Shown here: positions 8,951 to 18,042 of the stretch, piece after piece | How the letters are laid out: each line of letters opens with the position of its first letter | Numbering within the stretch: position 1 is the first letter of the stretch | Assembly: GCA_958443265.1 (NCBI GenBank) | Contig: CAUCKA010000001.1 | Span: 1 to 64,000 of the forward strand | Direction of reading: 5' to 3' | Source of the DNA: an uncultured Collinsella sp. | GTDB lineage: Bacteria; Actinomycetota; Coriobacteriia; Coriobacteriales; Coriobacteriaceae | DNA length: 64,000 bases | Notes under the pieces: generated by a model | Seen by the model: only the letters and a program-made list of their open reading frames with translations | What the model was told of the DNA's origin: nothing | The model's database searches: none | Translations under genes and position numbers: made by a program

Positions 8951-9652
8951 GTGGGCGAACCGAAGATCGTGGTGGTCGACTACCACAAGGGTAACTTGTC
9001 GAGCGTCGTGCGCGGACTTGTGCGCGCCGGTGCCGCCGCCTGCACGTCGGATGATCCGGAGCAGATCCGCAGCGCCGACGGCCTGGTCATCCCGGGTGTG
9101 GGCGCGTTCTATGACGCGATCGCCTTTATGCGCCAGAGCGGCGAGGAAGCGGCCGTGCTCGATGCCGTTGCCGCCGGAATTCCGCTGCTCGGCATCTGCC
9201 TGGGCCTTCAGCTGTTTTTTGAGCGCGGCAACGAGGGCGTACCTGCGGACGAGGGCATGGTCGCCGACGGCAACACCCCCGAGCATGCCGGTGGCCCCTG
9301 GGTCGATGGCCTGGGCATCATGCGCGGCTCGTGCACGCGCTTGGAGTCGAGCCGCCTCAAGGTGCCGCACGTGGGCTGGGACCAGGTGCACATGACGCCC
9401 GCCGGCGCGGCCGATCCGCTGCTCGCCGGTTTTGCCGAGGGCGCCAACATGTACTTCACCCACAGCTATGCGGTGGCAGGCGATGCTGATGCCGCCGATG
9501 TTCTGGCGCGCACGCACTATACGCGGAGTTTCCCGTGCATCGTGCGCCACGGCAACGTGTGGGGCTGCCAGTTCCATCCCGAGAAATCCTCTGCGCTGGG
9601 TCAGCGCATCCTAAAGAACTTCGTCAACATCGTTGAGGAGGCCGGCCGATGA
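8951..9652 (+). CDS. hisH: Imidazole glycerol phosphate synthase, glutaminase subunit
   Basis: A 233-residue class I glutamine amidotransferase that feeds ammonia to HisF. The nucleophile is in GICLGLQLFF and the catalytic His/Glu pair in CQFHPEKS; VDYHKGN at the N-terminus is also typical. The start is GTG at 8951 after AAAGGAGGG. A stretch around residues 98-115 is longer than in many HisH proteins. The 3' end overlaps hisA by 4 nt (ATGA). Confidence 0.95.
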   Translation: MGEPKIVVVDYHKGNLSSVVRGLVRAGAAACTSDDPEQIRSADGLVIPGVGAFYDAIAFMRQSGEEAAVLDAVAAGIPLLGICLGLQLFFERGNEGVPADEGMVADGNTPEHAGGPWVDGLGIMRGSCTRLESSRLKVPHVGWDQVHMTPAGAADPLLAGFAEGANMYFTHSYAVAGDADAADVLARTHYTRSFPCIVRHGNVWGCQFHPEKSSALGQRILKNFVNIVEEAGR

Positions 9653-10392
9653 TTCTGTTTCCCGCAATCGATTTGATCGGCGGCAAGGTCGTGCGCCTGG
9701 AGCGCGGCGACCGGAGCCGCTGCAAGGTATATTCCGACGACCCCGTTGCCGTTGCCCGCTCGTTTGCCGAGCAGGGCGCGAGCTGGGTGCACGTCGTCGA
9801 CCTGTCCGCTGCCTTTGGCGAGGACGAGGACGCGTGCGCTGCCAACTCGGCGGCGATTAAGGCCATCTGCGGTGTCGACGGTCTGTCTGTGGACGTGGGC
9901 GGCGGTGTCCGCTCGCTCGCGCGCATCGACGAGCTGGCAGGCTATGGTGCTCGCCGCATTGCGCTGGGCACGGTGCTCGTGACCGAGCCGGGTTTTGCTG
10001 AGGTGGCAGCCCAAGGTTTTGGCGAGCTGCTGGTGGCTGACATTGCCGCACGCGATGGCCAGGTCAAGGTGAACGGCTGGCGTGACGGCGCGGGCGTGGC
10101 ACTCGACGACGCTGTGGCGCAGCTCACCGAGCTGGGCTTTAAGCACCTGGTCTACACTGACATCGCGCGCGACGGCATGCAGACGGGCATCGATGTGGCG
10201 GCGTATCGTCATGTGGCCGAGGTCGCGGGCTTTCCCGTCGTGGCGTCGGGTGGTATCTCGACGCTCGACGATATCCGCGCGCTTGCCGCGGTGGGTGAGG
10301 ACGCCATCGAGGGCGCCATCACCGGTCGTGCGCTCTACGAGGGCAACTTTACGCTGGCCCAGGCGTTGGTCGCCGCTCGAGGGGAGGAGTAG
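9649..10392 (+). CDS. hisA: ProFAR isomerase
   Basis: A 247-residue TIM barrel that isomerises ProFAR to PRFAR. The first catalytic Asp lies in LFPAIDLIGGKVVRL and the second in LVYTDIARDGMQTG; the phosphate sites VDVGGGVRS and VVASGGIST are intact. It overlaps hisH by 4 nt and is followed 3 nt later by hisF, so these three genes are tightly coupled. Confidence 0.95.
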   Translation: MILFPAIDLIGGKVVRLERGDRSRCKVYSDDPVAVARSFAEQGASWVHVVDLSAAFGEDEDACAANSAAIKAICGVDGLSVDVGGGVRSLARIDELAGYGARRIALGTVLVTEPGFAEVAAQGFGELLVADIAARDGQVKVNGWRDGAGVALDDAVAQLTELGFKHLVYTDIARDGMQTGIDVAAYRHVAEVAGFPVVASGGISTLDDIRALAAVGEDAIEGAITGRALYEGNFTLAQALVAARGEE

Positions 10393-10395
10393 CCC

Positions 10396-11178
10396 ATGCT
10401 TACCAAACGCGTGATTCCCTGTCTGGATGTTAAGGACGGCCGCGTGGTCAAGGGCGTCAACTTTGTGAGCCTGCGCGATGCGGGCGACCCGGTGGAGCTG
10501 GCCCGCGCCTACGACCGCGAGGGTGCAGACGAGGTCGTTTTTTTGGACATTACCGCGACGAGCGATAACCGCGCGACGACCATCGAGATGGCGGCGCACG
10601 CGGCCGAGGAGCTCGCTATCCCCTATACCGTGGGCGGCGGTTTCCGCGACTTGGCGGGCATGCGAACCATGGTTGCCGCCGGCGCCGACAAGGTGTCGCT
10701 TAACTCTGCCGCCGTGCGCGATCCGTCGTTGATCAGCCAGGCCGCCGCGGCGTTTGGTAGCCAGGCAGTGGTCGTGGCGATTGATGCCAAGCGCGTCGGC
10801 TTGCCCGGCGCATCCGGAGCCGACAAGTGGGAGGTCTTCACGGCGGGCGGCCGCAACGCCACGGGTATCGACGCGGTGGCGTGGGCCGAGGAAGCGGCTC
10901 GTCGCGGCGCCGGCGAGATCTTGCTCACCAGCATGGATCGCGATGGCACCAAGGCCGGCTTTGACCTGGCGCTCACCCGTGCCGTGGCGCGTGCGGTGCC
11001 GATTCCCGTCATCGCGAGCGGCGGTGTGGGCATGCTCGAGCATTTTGCCGAGGGTGTGATCGAGGGCGAGGCCGACGCCGTGCTGGCAGCAAGCGTCTTT
11101 CACTTTGGAACCTTCAGCATTCGCGAAGTCAAAGAGTATATGGCCAGCCAGGGCATCCCTGTCAGATTGGATTTTTAA
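10396..11178 (+). CDS. hisF: Imidazole glycerol phosphate synthase, cyclase subunit
   Basis: A 260-residue TIM barrel that uses HisH-derived ammonia to make IGP and AICAR. Catalytic Asp residues are in [14 protein letters not shown] and [15 protein letters not shown]; phosphate-binding GGG and ASGGVG loops are present. A GGGGAGGAG site precedes the ATG. hisI begins at the base after the stop. Confidence 0.96.
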   Translation: MLTKRVIPCLDVKDGRVVKGVNFVSLRDAGDPVELARAYDREGADEVVFLDITATSDNRATTIEMAAHAAEELAIPYTVGGGFRDLAGMRTMVAAGADKVSLNSAAVRDPSLISQAAAAFGSQAVVVAIDAKRVGLPGASGADKWEVFTAGGRNATGIDAVAWAEEAARRGAGEILLTSMDRDGTKAGFDLALTRAVARAVPIPVIASGGVGMLEHFAEGVIEGEADAVLAASVFHFGTFSIREVKEYMASQGIPVRLDF

Positions 11179-11520
11179 ATGGAGCAAGTGACAACTGCGT
11201 CCGAGCTTAAATACGACGCCCGCGGGCTGATTCCTTGTGTGGTTCAGCAGTATGACACTGGTGAGGTGCTTATGGTTGCTTGGATGAACGAGGAGTCGGT
11301 GGGGCTGACGCTCAAGACCGGTACCACGTGGTTTTGGAGCCGTAGCCGCCAGGAGCTCTGGAACAAGGGCGCGACGAGCGGCAACATGCAAGAGGTCAAG
11401 GAGCTCTGGGCCGACTGCGATAGCGATACGCTGCTGGTCAAGGTGGACTCGCCGGGTCCGGCCTGCCATACCGGCAACCGTACCTGCTTCTTTAAGCGCG
11501 TGGAAGGGGGAGTGCAATGA
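11179..11520 (+). CDS. hisI: Phosphoribosyl-AMP cyclohydrolase
   Basis: A 113-residue single-domain cyclohydrolase that opens the adenine ring of PR-AMP. Typical features are [27 protein letters not shown], the metal-binding DCDSD, and the Cys pair in [10 protein letters not shown]. In this operon hisE is separate and lies one gene later. The start directly follows the hisF stop; the 3' end overlaps the next small gene by 4 nt. Confidence 0.95.
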   Translation: MEQVTTASELKYDARGLIPCVVQQYDTGEVLMVAWMNEESVGLTLKTGTTWFWSRSRQELWNKGATSGNMQEVKELWADCDSDTLLVKVDSPGPACHTGNRTCFFKRVEGGVQ

Positions 11521-11744
11521 AGGTCGTGACGCCGTTCGAGGTCGCCGACTGCAACACCGAGCTCCTCTGCGCGGGCGTGCCATGCCGCGTGCACCTGACT
11601 GATGCCTGCGGGGCGCAGTCGCTTTGGCTCGAGGCCGAGAAGGAAAGGCTCGATGAGGCCCATGCCGTCATCGTTGAGTTCTTTGAGAAAAAGGGCGCAA
11701 AGCCTCGGTTCGATGAGACCGGTACCTACTTTACGCTGCGGTAA
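11517..11744 (+). CDS. Small unrecognised protein inside his operon
   Basis: A 75-residue protein overlapping the end of hisI (ATGA) and ending 15 nt before hisE, so it is clearly part of the operon. It is mixed in charge with Cys at about positions 12, 18 and 30 and a helical Glu-rich middle ([18 protein letters not shown]). I do not recognise a family. Its position between the two enzymes that act on PR-ATP and PR-AMP suggests an accessory or regulatory role, but that is inference from context only. Confidence 0.75.
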   Translation: MKVVTPFEVADCNTELLCAGVPCRVHLTDACGAQSLWLEAEKERLDEAHAVIVEFFEKKGAKPRFDETGTYFTLR

Positions 11745-11759
11745 CGAGAGGAAATAACC

Positions 11760-12077
11760 ATGGGAGTCAGAACAGCTAACGTGCAGCCGGGAAATATCGG
11801 CGAGACGCTGACGGGACTGGCCGAGGTGATTCACGGTCGTCGCGATGCGTCGCCGGAGGAGAGCTATACCGCCCGTCTGCTGACCGACGTCGAGGACGAA
11901 CTGCTCAAGAAGCTTGCCGAGGAGGCGAGCGAGGTAATCATGGCCTGCAAGGACAAAGACCACGACCACATCCGCTACGAAGCCGGCGACCTGGTCTACC
12001 ACCTGCTCGTAACGCTCGAACGCTACGGTATCACCCTCGACGAGCTGGCCGGCGAACTCAACGCCCGCCGCCACTAG
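11760..12077 (+). CDS. hisE: Phosphoribosyl-ATP pyrophosphatase
   Basis: A 105-residue all-alpha NTP-PPase-fold protein that removes pyrophosphate from PR-ATP. The metal-binding helices are visible in KKLAEEASEVIMA and YEAGDLVYHLLV. It is the last gene of the operon, with a GAGAGGAAAT ribosome site 8 nt before the ATG. A hairpin begins within its stop codon region (12073-12105). Confidence 0.95.
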   Translation: MGVRTANVQPGNIGETLTGLAEVIHGRRDASPEESYTARLLTDVEDELLKKLAEEASEVIMACKDKDHDHIRYEAGDLVYHLLVTLERYGITLDELAGELNARRH

Positions 12078-12105
12078 TCATTGGGGACGTTCTTAAACGA
12101 CTAGT
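12073..12105. terminator. Hairpin between convergent hisE and PHP phosphatase genes
   Basis: Inverted 7-bp arms (12073-12079 and 12099-12105) enclose a 19-nt loop containing GGGGACGTTC. It lies between two converging genes and is a plausible bidirectional terminator, although there is no strong T-run. The sequence looks like a dispersed Coriobacterial intergenic repeat. Confidence 0.45.
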
Positions 12106-12106
12106 C

Positions 12107-13018
12107 TTAGGCGAGGGGCGTGGGTTCCCATTCGCCGGTGGGGTGGGGGATATCGAAGGTTCGGTAGCCGCAGTCGTAGGCGTGGGCTTGTGCCTCGCGG
12201 ATGTTCCAGCAGATGTCGCAGGCGCGGTGTGCGTCCGAGCCAAAGGTAATCGGCACTTCGGCATGGGCAAAGCGACGCAACAGCCCGGTCGCGGGATAGT
12301 AGTCGTCCAGGCCCTTGCGCGGCGCGGCTGTCGAGACCTCAACGCGGCGACCCGTATCGTGGGCGCATTCAGCCATCTGCTCCCAAAACGGCACCGGGTC
12401 ATAATCGGGCGCAAAACCCTCCTTCGAAAAGCGCATGACTAGGTCGGGGTGGGCCATCACGTCAAAGTTAAGCGAGCTTTCGCAAGCACGGCACCAGTCG
12501 TCGACGTAGCACTCCCAGACGCCGCGCACGCCTAAGTTTTCCCAGACGTGCAGGTTGGTGTCGTCGTCGATCCAGCCGCAGGGCGAATCGGGTGTATCGG
12601 GGCGAGCGATGTTTTCCGTTCCCGCCGTACCCGCAGCGCCTGCCGCAATATCTCCCGGGTTGCCAATCCAGTGCACGCTGCCCAGGCGTACGACGGCGCC
12701 CTGGGACCAGCGCTCTACCAAGGGCTCGCAGCCTTCGTACCAATCGCATTCAAAACCGTAGATAAAGGTGAGCTCCGGCGCAATCTGCGCGGCGAGTTTG
12801 CGGGCGTCCTCAAAGGCCAGGCGATGTGCTGGCAGATCACTCTCGACAACCTGCACCTCGCAATTGACGTCCATGCTGGCGGGCAGGGTGAGGTGATCGG
12901 TCGAGACCATCACGCGGCATCCGGCTGCAGCGGCGGCTCGGACGTTATCCTCAAACGTGGCGTGCCCGTCCGAGAACGAGGTATGAGTATGGCAATCGAC
13001 CAGCGGGCAGGCGGGCAT
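12107..13018 (-). CDS. PHP-family histidinol-phosphatase-like protein
   Basis: A 303-residue PHP-domain metal phosphoesterase. Metal-binding motifs appear in order: DCHTHTSFSDG, VSTDHLTL, GFECDWYEG, GSVHWIG, VMAHPDLVMR and GSDAH. HisJ/HisK-type histidinol phosphatases have this architecture. The his operon just beyond its 3' end contains no hisN and only a monofunctional HisB, so this gene probably supplies the missing dephosphorylation step. The start at 13018 was chosen because AAAGGAG precedes it and the family opening (VDCHTHT) follows at once. It is transcribed toward the his operon. Confidence 0.75.
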   Translation of the reverse strand: MPACPLVDCHTHTSFSDGHATFEDNVRAAAAAGCRVMVSTDHLTLPASMDVNCEVQVVESDLPAHRLAFEDARKLAAQIAPELTFIYGFECDWYEGCEPLVERWSQGAVVRLGSVHWIGNPGDIAAGAAGTAGTENIARPDTPDSPCGWIDDDTNLHVWENLGVRGVWECYVDDWCRACESSLNFDVMAHPDLVMRFSKEGFAPDYDPVPFWEQMAECAHDTGRRVEVSTAAPRKGLDDYYPATGLLRRFAHAEVPITFGSDAHRACDICWNIREAQAHAYDCGYRTFDIPHPTGEWEPTPLA

Positions 13019-13138
13019 GGCGACTCCTTTGCATTTGGTGAATCCGCTCCATTGTAATGGTGCAGCTCTGAACACGCCGCGCACGCCGGGTGCCGAAATC
13101 GAGTGGAAAGGCGGGGCGGCGCGTGCCGGCGCCGGCGA

Positions 13139-13558
13139 CTACTTGCTTCGTGCCGCCACGCGTTTGGCCTGCACTGTTACCATCGCGTGTCTCACGGCGG
13201 TGATGGGGCGATAGCGGATCATGCGCGGGCCCGACCAACGCATGACCTCGCGGATCTTCTCGCGCATGGCAGGCCGGTAACAATGCGAAGGGCAGGCCGA
13301 GCAAAATGTCTTGGTGCCCATGTGCGGGCAGTGCTCAATGCGCGCGATGGCGTATTTCTGCAGCTCGGCGCATTCGGGGCAGAGCGTAATGGTCCGAAGA
13401 CCGAGCTTCACGCGCACGGGCTCATCGTCGCTAACCTGCTCGATCGTATGCTCGCCGCCATGATGCCCACGACACCACAGCGCAATCATCTGCGACACCA
13501 TCTGGGCCTCGCGCTCACGTTTGCGTGCCAGCTCCGGCGTGTCGACCGGGCGCGCCAT
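13139..13558 (-). CDS. YgbA-family protein (nitrous-oxide-stimulated promoter family)
   Basis: A 139-residue small protein with the family core CPECAELQKYA, CPHMGTKTFCSACPSHCY and MREKIREVMRWSGPRMI, matching E. coli YgbA. Five or more Cys residues suggest a metal or Fe-S site. In E. coli ygbA is under NsrR control and is linked to nitrosative stress. Its ATG overlaps the stop of the upstream ABC exporter gene by one base (TAATG), so the two are probably co-translated. Confidence 0.85.
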   Translation of the reverse strand: MARPVDTPELARKREREAQMVSQMIALWCRGHHGGEHTIEQVSDDEPVRVKLGLRTITLCPECAELQKYAIARIEHCPHMGTKTFCSACPSHCYRPAMREKIREVMRWSGPRMIRYRPITAVRHAMVTVQAKRVAARSK

Positions 13559-16500
13559 TAGCTCAGCCTCCCGTGCTCGACCGAAAGCGAGAAATCGGCA
13601 AACGAGCAGGTGCTGGCACGGTGGCTTACGAGCACAATGGTCTTGCCGCGGCGCTTGAGCTCGTCGATTGCCTGCATCACGGACGCCTCGTTGAGGGCAT
13701 CGAGCGCGCTGGTGGGTTCGTCGAGCAAGATGAAGGGTGCGTCGTTGAGGAAGATGCGCGCAAGGCCGATGCGCTGGCGCTCGCCGCCCGAAAGCGAGTC
13801 ACCCAGCTCGGCAACGGGCGTGTCGAGTCCCTGCGGCAGACGGTCGATGAGCGTGGTGAGTGAGGCGGAGCGGCAAGCGTCGAGCAGCTCGGCATCGGTG
13901 GCGTTGGCGTGCGCGACCAGCAGATTCTCGCGTACGGTGCCGCAGAACAGATGTGTGTCCTGGGTCATATAGGCCTCGTGGCTGCGCAGGCTCGCCGTGT
14001 TGATGTGGCGGGCATCGACGCCGCTCACCGTGATGGTGCCGGCTGTGGGGTCCCAAAAACGCATGAGCAGCTTAAGCAGTGTCGACTTGCCCGAGCCCGA
14101 GCGCCCCATGATGCAGGTCATGGTGCCGGGCGCAAAGGTGCAGGTCACGTCGTCGAGGATGAGACTCGCAGCGGCGTCGTTCGCGGCCTGCTCTGTGGCG
14201 CCCGCATAGCTAAAGCTCACATGCTCGGCTGCGGCGCCGGCAAACTCAACGTCCTGTCCATCGGCGACCTCGGCGCACTGGGGCCGCTCGTCGAGCAAAT
14301 CGAGCACGCGTGCGCCCGAGGCGAGCGTCTCCTGCAGTGAGGCGCCCAGGCGGCTCACGGCCATCACCGAGCCAAACGACGACACAAAGGTAAAGACGGC
14401 GACAAACGCTGCGGCAAAGTCAATCGTTCCCGCAGACACCAGCTGCAGCGCACGCCCGAGCATCACCAGATTGGCCGCAAGAATAAGCGCATCGGCGACG
14501 GCCTCGCTGGCCGCCTGGCGGCGCTTGAGGCGCGCGTCCACGGCGCCGACTTGCTCGGTCAGTTTGCCCAGGGCACGGCTGCGATCGGCGCCACCGGCAA
14601 ACTGGATAGTCTCGGATGCGCCGCGCAGACTGTCGAGCACAAAGGCGCCTAGCTTGCCCGCGCCCTCGCGGCTCTGGCGGCCGGTGGTGCCGCATGCCTT
14701 GGCCGAGGTCAGGGGCAGCAGCACGCCCAGGACCGCGTAGGCCACGAGCGCGATGCCCGCGAGCTCGGGGCTCACAGCCAGCAAAAAGCCCTCAAACACA
14801 ACGGTGCAGACCAGAGCGATGGCAATGGGCGAGATGGTGTGCGCGTAGAAGACCTCGAGCAGCTCGATATCCGAGGTGACCAGGCTCACGAGCTCGCCCT
14901 TGCCGCGGCCCTCGAGCTTAGCGGGGGCGAGCTGGCGCAGGGCGCCAAACACCAGGTCGCGAATGTGTGCGAGCAGACGGAATGCGATGTAATGGTTGCA
15001 GAGCTGCTCGCCGTAGTGGAGCGGCCCGCGCGCGATGCCGCAGGCGGCGCAGGCCGCGCATGCTGCGATAAGACCAAGCCCCAAGGCGTTGCGGCCCAGC
15101 GCGGCCATAAGGCCGAGGGCGCCAAAGGCCGGCACGAACGCGGCGGTGAGCATGCCAATGCTGCCCAGCGCAACGGCTAGAGCAAGCCAGCCGGCAAGCG
15201 GGCGTACGAGCCCCATCATGCGCCACATGATGGACGGCGCCGAGCGACGGGCGCGGCCGGAGTCAAGCGCCGCGGCAGCGGAAGACGAGCCAGCACCGTT
15301 GAGGCCATCGGTACAGGCGATGCTGCCGTCAACAGCCTCAACCGTGCCGACATCCTCGGCATCCCCCTCCGCATACGCATATGCCGAGAGTTGCTCCTGG
15401 CTGTTCCACATGCGCGCATAGGCGCCCGCGGTTGCCAAGAGCTCGCCGTGAGTCCCGTGCTCGGCAATACGGCCACGCTCCAGCACCAGGATCTGATCGG
15501 CGTCTACGATCGTCGACAGGCGATGCGCCACCACGATTACGGTGTGCTCGCCGGCAAGCGACGCGATGACCTCGCCGATCGCGGCCTCGCTTGCGGCATC
15601 GACGTTGCTCGTAGCCTCGTCAAACACATAGATGGGCGAGTCGTGCAGCAGGGCGCGGGCCATGCACACGCGCTGGCGCTGGCCGCCCGAAAGGTTGGTG
15701 CCGCCCTCGTTAATCACCATGTCGAGCCCGCCGTTGGCCTGCACAAAGGCCGCCACGCGCGTGCGGTCGAGCGCGCGCAAAAGCTCGGTATCGGTGGCGT
15801 TGGGCTGGGCAAGCAGCAGGTTATCGCGTAGGGTGCCGGCAAACAGGTGGCCGTTGGTGGGCACCAGCGTGACGGCGCGCATGAGTGAGGTGGCCGTGGC
15901 ATCGCGCAGTTCAACGCCGCCAATGCGCACGCTGCCGCGGTAGGCGTCCTTGCGGCCCGCGATAATCCCCGCGAGCGTGGACTTGCCGCCGCCGCTTTCG
16001 CCCACGAGTGCCACGAGCGAGCCGTGCGCAATGGTCGCGCTGGCGCTGTCCAGCACCGTGCGGTCGCCGTAGGCATAGCTCACGCCTGCGAGCTCGATAT
16101 CGCCGCGACCATCAAGCTCAACATCGCCGCGCTCGGGCTCGGGCGTATCCAAAATGCCAAACATGCGGCGCGAGGCGGCCATGCCGTTCATGGCCGTGTG
16201 GAACAGCGATCCCAGGCGACGCATGGGCAAAAAGAACTCCTGCGACAGAAAGACGATGAGGAAGGCCGCCTCAAAGCCAATCTTGCCCGTGGCGAGCTGC
16301 AGTGCGGCTACGATAATGCCGAGCGCGGCGCCCATATAGACGACCAGGTCCATAACGCAAATGGAGCGCAGCTGCATCACCAGCAGGCGCATGGTCGCTG
16401 TGCGGAAACGCTCGGACTCGGCGTTGATGCGCTCGTGCCAGCTGCGATCGGCCTGGTAGACCTTAAGGGTGGTGAGCCCCTGCACGGCCTCTAGGAACAT

Positions 16501-17100
16501 GCCGCCCAGATCGACATAGCTACCCCAGTACTCGGCACCGATCTTTTTGGCGTTGCGCATGACCATCATGATGGAGACGGGGATGACCGGAACGCAGGCG
16601 AGCAGCAGCGCGGCGGGAAGACCCGCCTGACCCACGAGCAGTACAAACAGCGTGATGGGTGCCAAGCCGGCAAAGAAGAGCTGCGGCAGGTAACCGCCAA
16701 AGTACACCTGGAGTTGCGTGGCGCCCTCGACGCTGGTCTGGACGGCCTCGGCGGTGGGGACGGTCTCGGTGTAGGAGGGGCCGAGTGCGGTGAGCTTGTC
16801 GTAGACGAGTGAGCGCACGCGGCGGACGGCCTCGAACGCGGCCTTGTCGCCGGCGCGTTGGGCCAGGTAGATGGAGGCGGCGCGCACGATGATGGCGGCG
16901 GCGAGCGGCAAGGCCGCCTGTGCGAGGGCATCGACGGCGAGCGCGGCGGAAAGACCGTCCGTGACGATGCCGCCCAAGATGCGCGCAAGCACCCACATCA
17001 CCGTGATGTTTGCCATGAGCGCGATCCACTTAAACAGGACGCTTGCCATAATGTAGGGCGTTGCCTGCGGAACCAGGGAGAAGAGCCGCTTCTCGAACAT
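13558..17100 (-). CDS. Fused two-half ABC exporter, CydDC-like
   Basis: An 1180-residue protein with two complete ABC-exporter halves in tandem. Half 1 has membrane helices up to ~residue 300 and an ATPase with Walker A GESGGGKST (~366), NLSGGQRQR and IYVFDEATSNVD. After a Gly/Ala-rich linker (~590-630), half 2 has helices to ~935, Walker A GRSGSGKST (~998), DSLSGGERQR and FILLDEPTSALD. The order and sequence style resemble CydD followed by CydC, the cysteine/glutathione exporter needed for cytochrome bd assembly, here as one polypeptide. Upstream, an imperfect dyad at 17150-17169 could be a regulator site. Substrate is inferred, not shown. Confidence 0.8.
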   Translation of the reverse strand: MFEKRLFSLVPQATPYIMASVLFKWIALMANITVMWVLARILGGIVTDGLSAALAVDALAQAALPLAAAIIVRAASIYLAQRAGDKAAFEAVRRVRSLVYDKLTALGPSYTETVPTAEAVQTSVEGATQLQVYFGGYLPQLFFAGLAPITLFVLLVGQAGLPAALLLACVPVIPVSIMMVMRNAKKIGAEYWGSYVDLGGMFLEAVQGLTTLKVYQADRSWHERINAESERFRTATMRLLVMQLRSICVMDLVVYMGAALGIIVAALQLATGKIGFEAAFLIVFLSQEFFLPMRRLGSLFHTAMNGMAASRRMFGILDTPEPERGDVELDGRGDIELAGVSYAYGDRTVLDSASATIAHGSLVALVGESGGGKSTLAGIIAGRKDAYRGSVRIGGVELRDATATSLMRAVTLVPTNGHLFAGTLRDNLLLAQPNATDTELLRALDRTRVAAFVQANGGLDMVINEGGTNLSGGQRQRVCMARALLHDSPIYVFDEATSNVDAASEAAIGEVIASLAGEHTVIVVAHRLSTIVDADQILVLERGRIAEHGTHGELLATAGAYARMWNSQEQLSAYAYAEGDAEDVGTVEAVDGSIACTDGLNGAGSSSAAAALDSGRARRSAPSIMWRMMGLVRPLAGWLALAVALGSIGMLTAAFVPAFGALGLMAALGRNALGLGLIAACAACAACGIARGPLHYGEQLCNHYIAFRLLAHIRDLVFGALRQLAPAKLEGRGKGELVSLVTSDIELLEVFYAHTISPIAIALVCTVVFEGFLLAVSPELAGIALVAYAVLGVLLPLTSAKACGTTGRQSREGAGKLGAFVLDSLRGASETIQFAGGADRSRALGKLTEQVGAVDARLKRRQAASEAVADALILAANLVMLGRALQLVSAGTIDFAAAFVAVFTFVSSFGSVMAVSRLGASLQETLASGARVLDLLDERPQCAEVADGQDVEFAGAAAEHVSFSYAGATEQAANDAAASLILDDVTCTFAPGTMTCIMGRSGSGKSTLLKLLMRFWDPTAGTITVSGVDARHINTASLRSHEAYMTQDTHLFCGTVRENLLVAHANATDAELLDACRSASLTTLIDRLPQGLDTPVAELGDSLSGGERQRIGLARIFLNDAPFILLDEPTSALDALNEASVMQAIDELKRRGKTIVLVSHRASTCSFADFSLSVEHGRLS

Positions 17101-17310
17101 GAAACCTCCTATGTCATAACGGTGCCGGGTGGGGTCCTCGGCAGCCGCTTAGTTAGCCAAATGCAACTAGAGTAGCATCGTGCAGCGGATAAGTATGCCG
17201 AGGGTTATTTTTTTGGCCGATGAACTGCGTAGAAAGTTCAAAATTGTTGAGTGCGGCGAACTTTGTTGTGGACGGAGTGCGGGCGCAATTCTGATCGTGT
17301 GCGGCCCCGC

Positions 17311-17383
17311 TCCAAAACGTGTACGTCAGCCTCCAAAAGCTGCAAAAAATGACATGTTTGGAGGCTGACGTACACGTTTGGAT
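17311..17383. repeat. Perfect 23-bp inverted repeat, hairpin element
   Basis: Arms 17315-17337 and 17357-17379 are exact inverse complements with a 19-nt A-rich loop, and TCC/GGA pairs extend it past a bulge. It lies in the 385-bp gap (17101-17485) between the divergent ABC exporter and LarC-like genes. The gap also contains a weaker dyad around AAAGTTC...GAACTTT (17232-17266). The element looks like a dispersed REP-type sequence; no second copy is in this window. Confidence 0.75.
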
Positions 17384-17485
17384 AGGGGCGAGGGCGGCGA
17401 CGGACGAAAGTCACGCCTGTGCCACGTCCGATGTGCTAGCGTTTGGGTGAATAAAACGAGCCCGTGCGGAAAGGATCCGGACCGT

Positions 17486-17971
17486 ATGCAACGTGGAAGT
17501 ACATCTCCGCTGTCCCGCGAGACCGATGCGCCCGAAACCATCGTCAAGCTGGAGTGCGACATCGACGATGCGTCGCCCGAGGTGCTCGCCTACGCCGCTG
17601 ACCGCCTGCGCGAGGCCGGCGCCCGCGAGGTGCACTGGCTACCCCTTTACTGCAAAAAGGGCCGCCCCGGATGGCAGCTGCAGGTGATCTGCTCGCACGA
17701 GGATATTGAGCGCCTGCAGACGATTATCTTTTTGGAGACCACGACCAACGGCATTCGTCGCCAGGTGATGGAACGCGTTTGCCTGCCGCGCCGATTCGAG
17801 CAGGTGATAACGCCTTGGGGCGAGGTATCTGTTAAGGTGGCGACCCTGCCCGACGGTAGTGAGCGCGCGGCTCCCGAGTACGAGGACTGCGCCCGCCTTG
17901 CCCGCGAACATGGCGTGCCGCTCCAACGCGTGATGCAGGCGGCTCAGAGCGCGGCGCTGCGATTCGAGTAA
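17486..17971 (+). CDS. LarC-like protein, C-terminal domain only
   Basis: A 161-residue protein matching the C-terminal half of LarC, which inserts nickel into the pincer nucleotide cofactor of lactate racemase-type enzymes. The opening LECDIDDASPEVLAYAADRL and LPLYCKKGRPGWQLQVICS are characteristic of the LarC2 portion. In lactobacilli LarC1 and LarC2 are joined by programmed frameshifting; no LarC1 region, larA, larB or larE is visible nearby. The ATG at 17486 follows GGAAAGGAT. yfcE and mazG follow on the same strand. Confidence 0.7.
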   Translation: MQRGSTSPLSRETDAPETIVKLECDIDDASPEVLAYAADRLREAGAREVHWLPLYCKKGRPGWQLQVICSHEDIERLQTIIFLETTTNGIRRQVMERVCLPRRFEQVITPWGEVSVKVATLPDGSERAAPEYEDCARLAREHGVPLQRVMQAAQSAALRFE

Positions 17972-18042
17972 CACGGTAGATGGGCTCCATATCCGCTAGA
18001 CCCCGTATTCAGCCCCTATCAACCCCACCCGAAAGGACCACC

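Noticed and set aside
9601..11583. Long open frame on the minus strand opposite hisA-hisF-hisI (660 codons)
   Set aside because: It is antisense to three well-supported his genes; the protein has no recognisable family and the openness follows from high GC at third codon positions.
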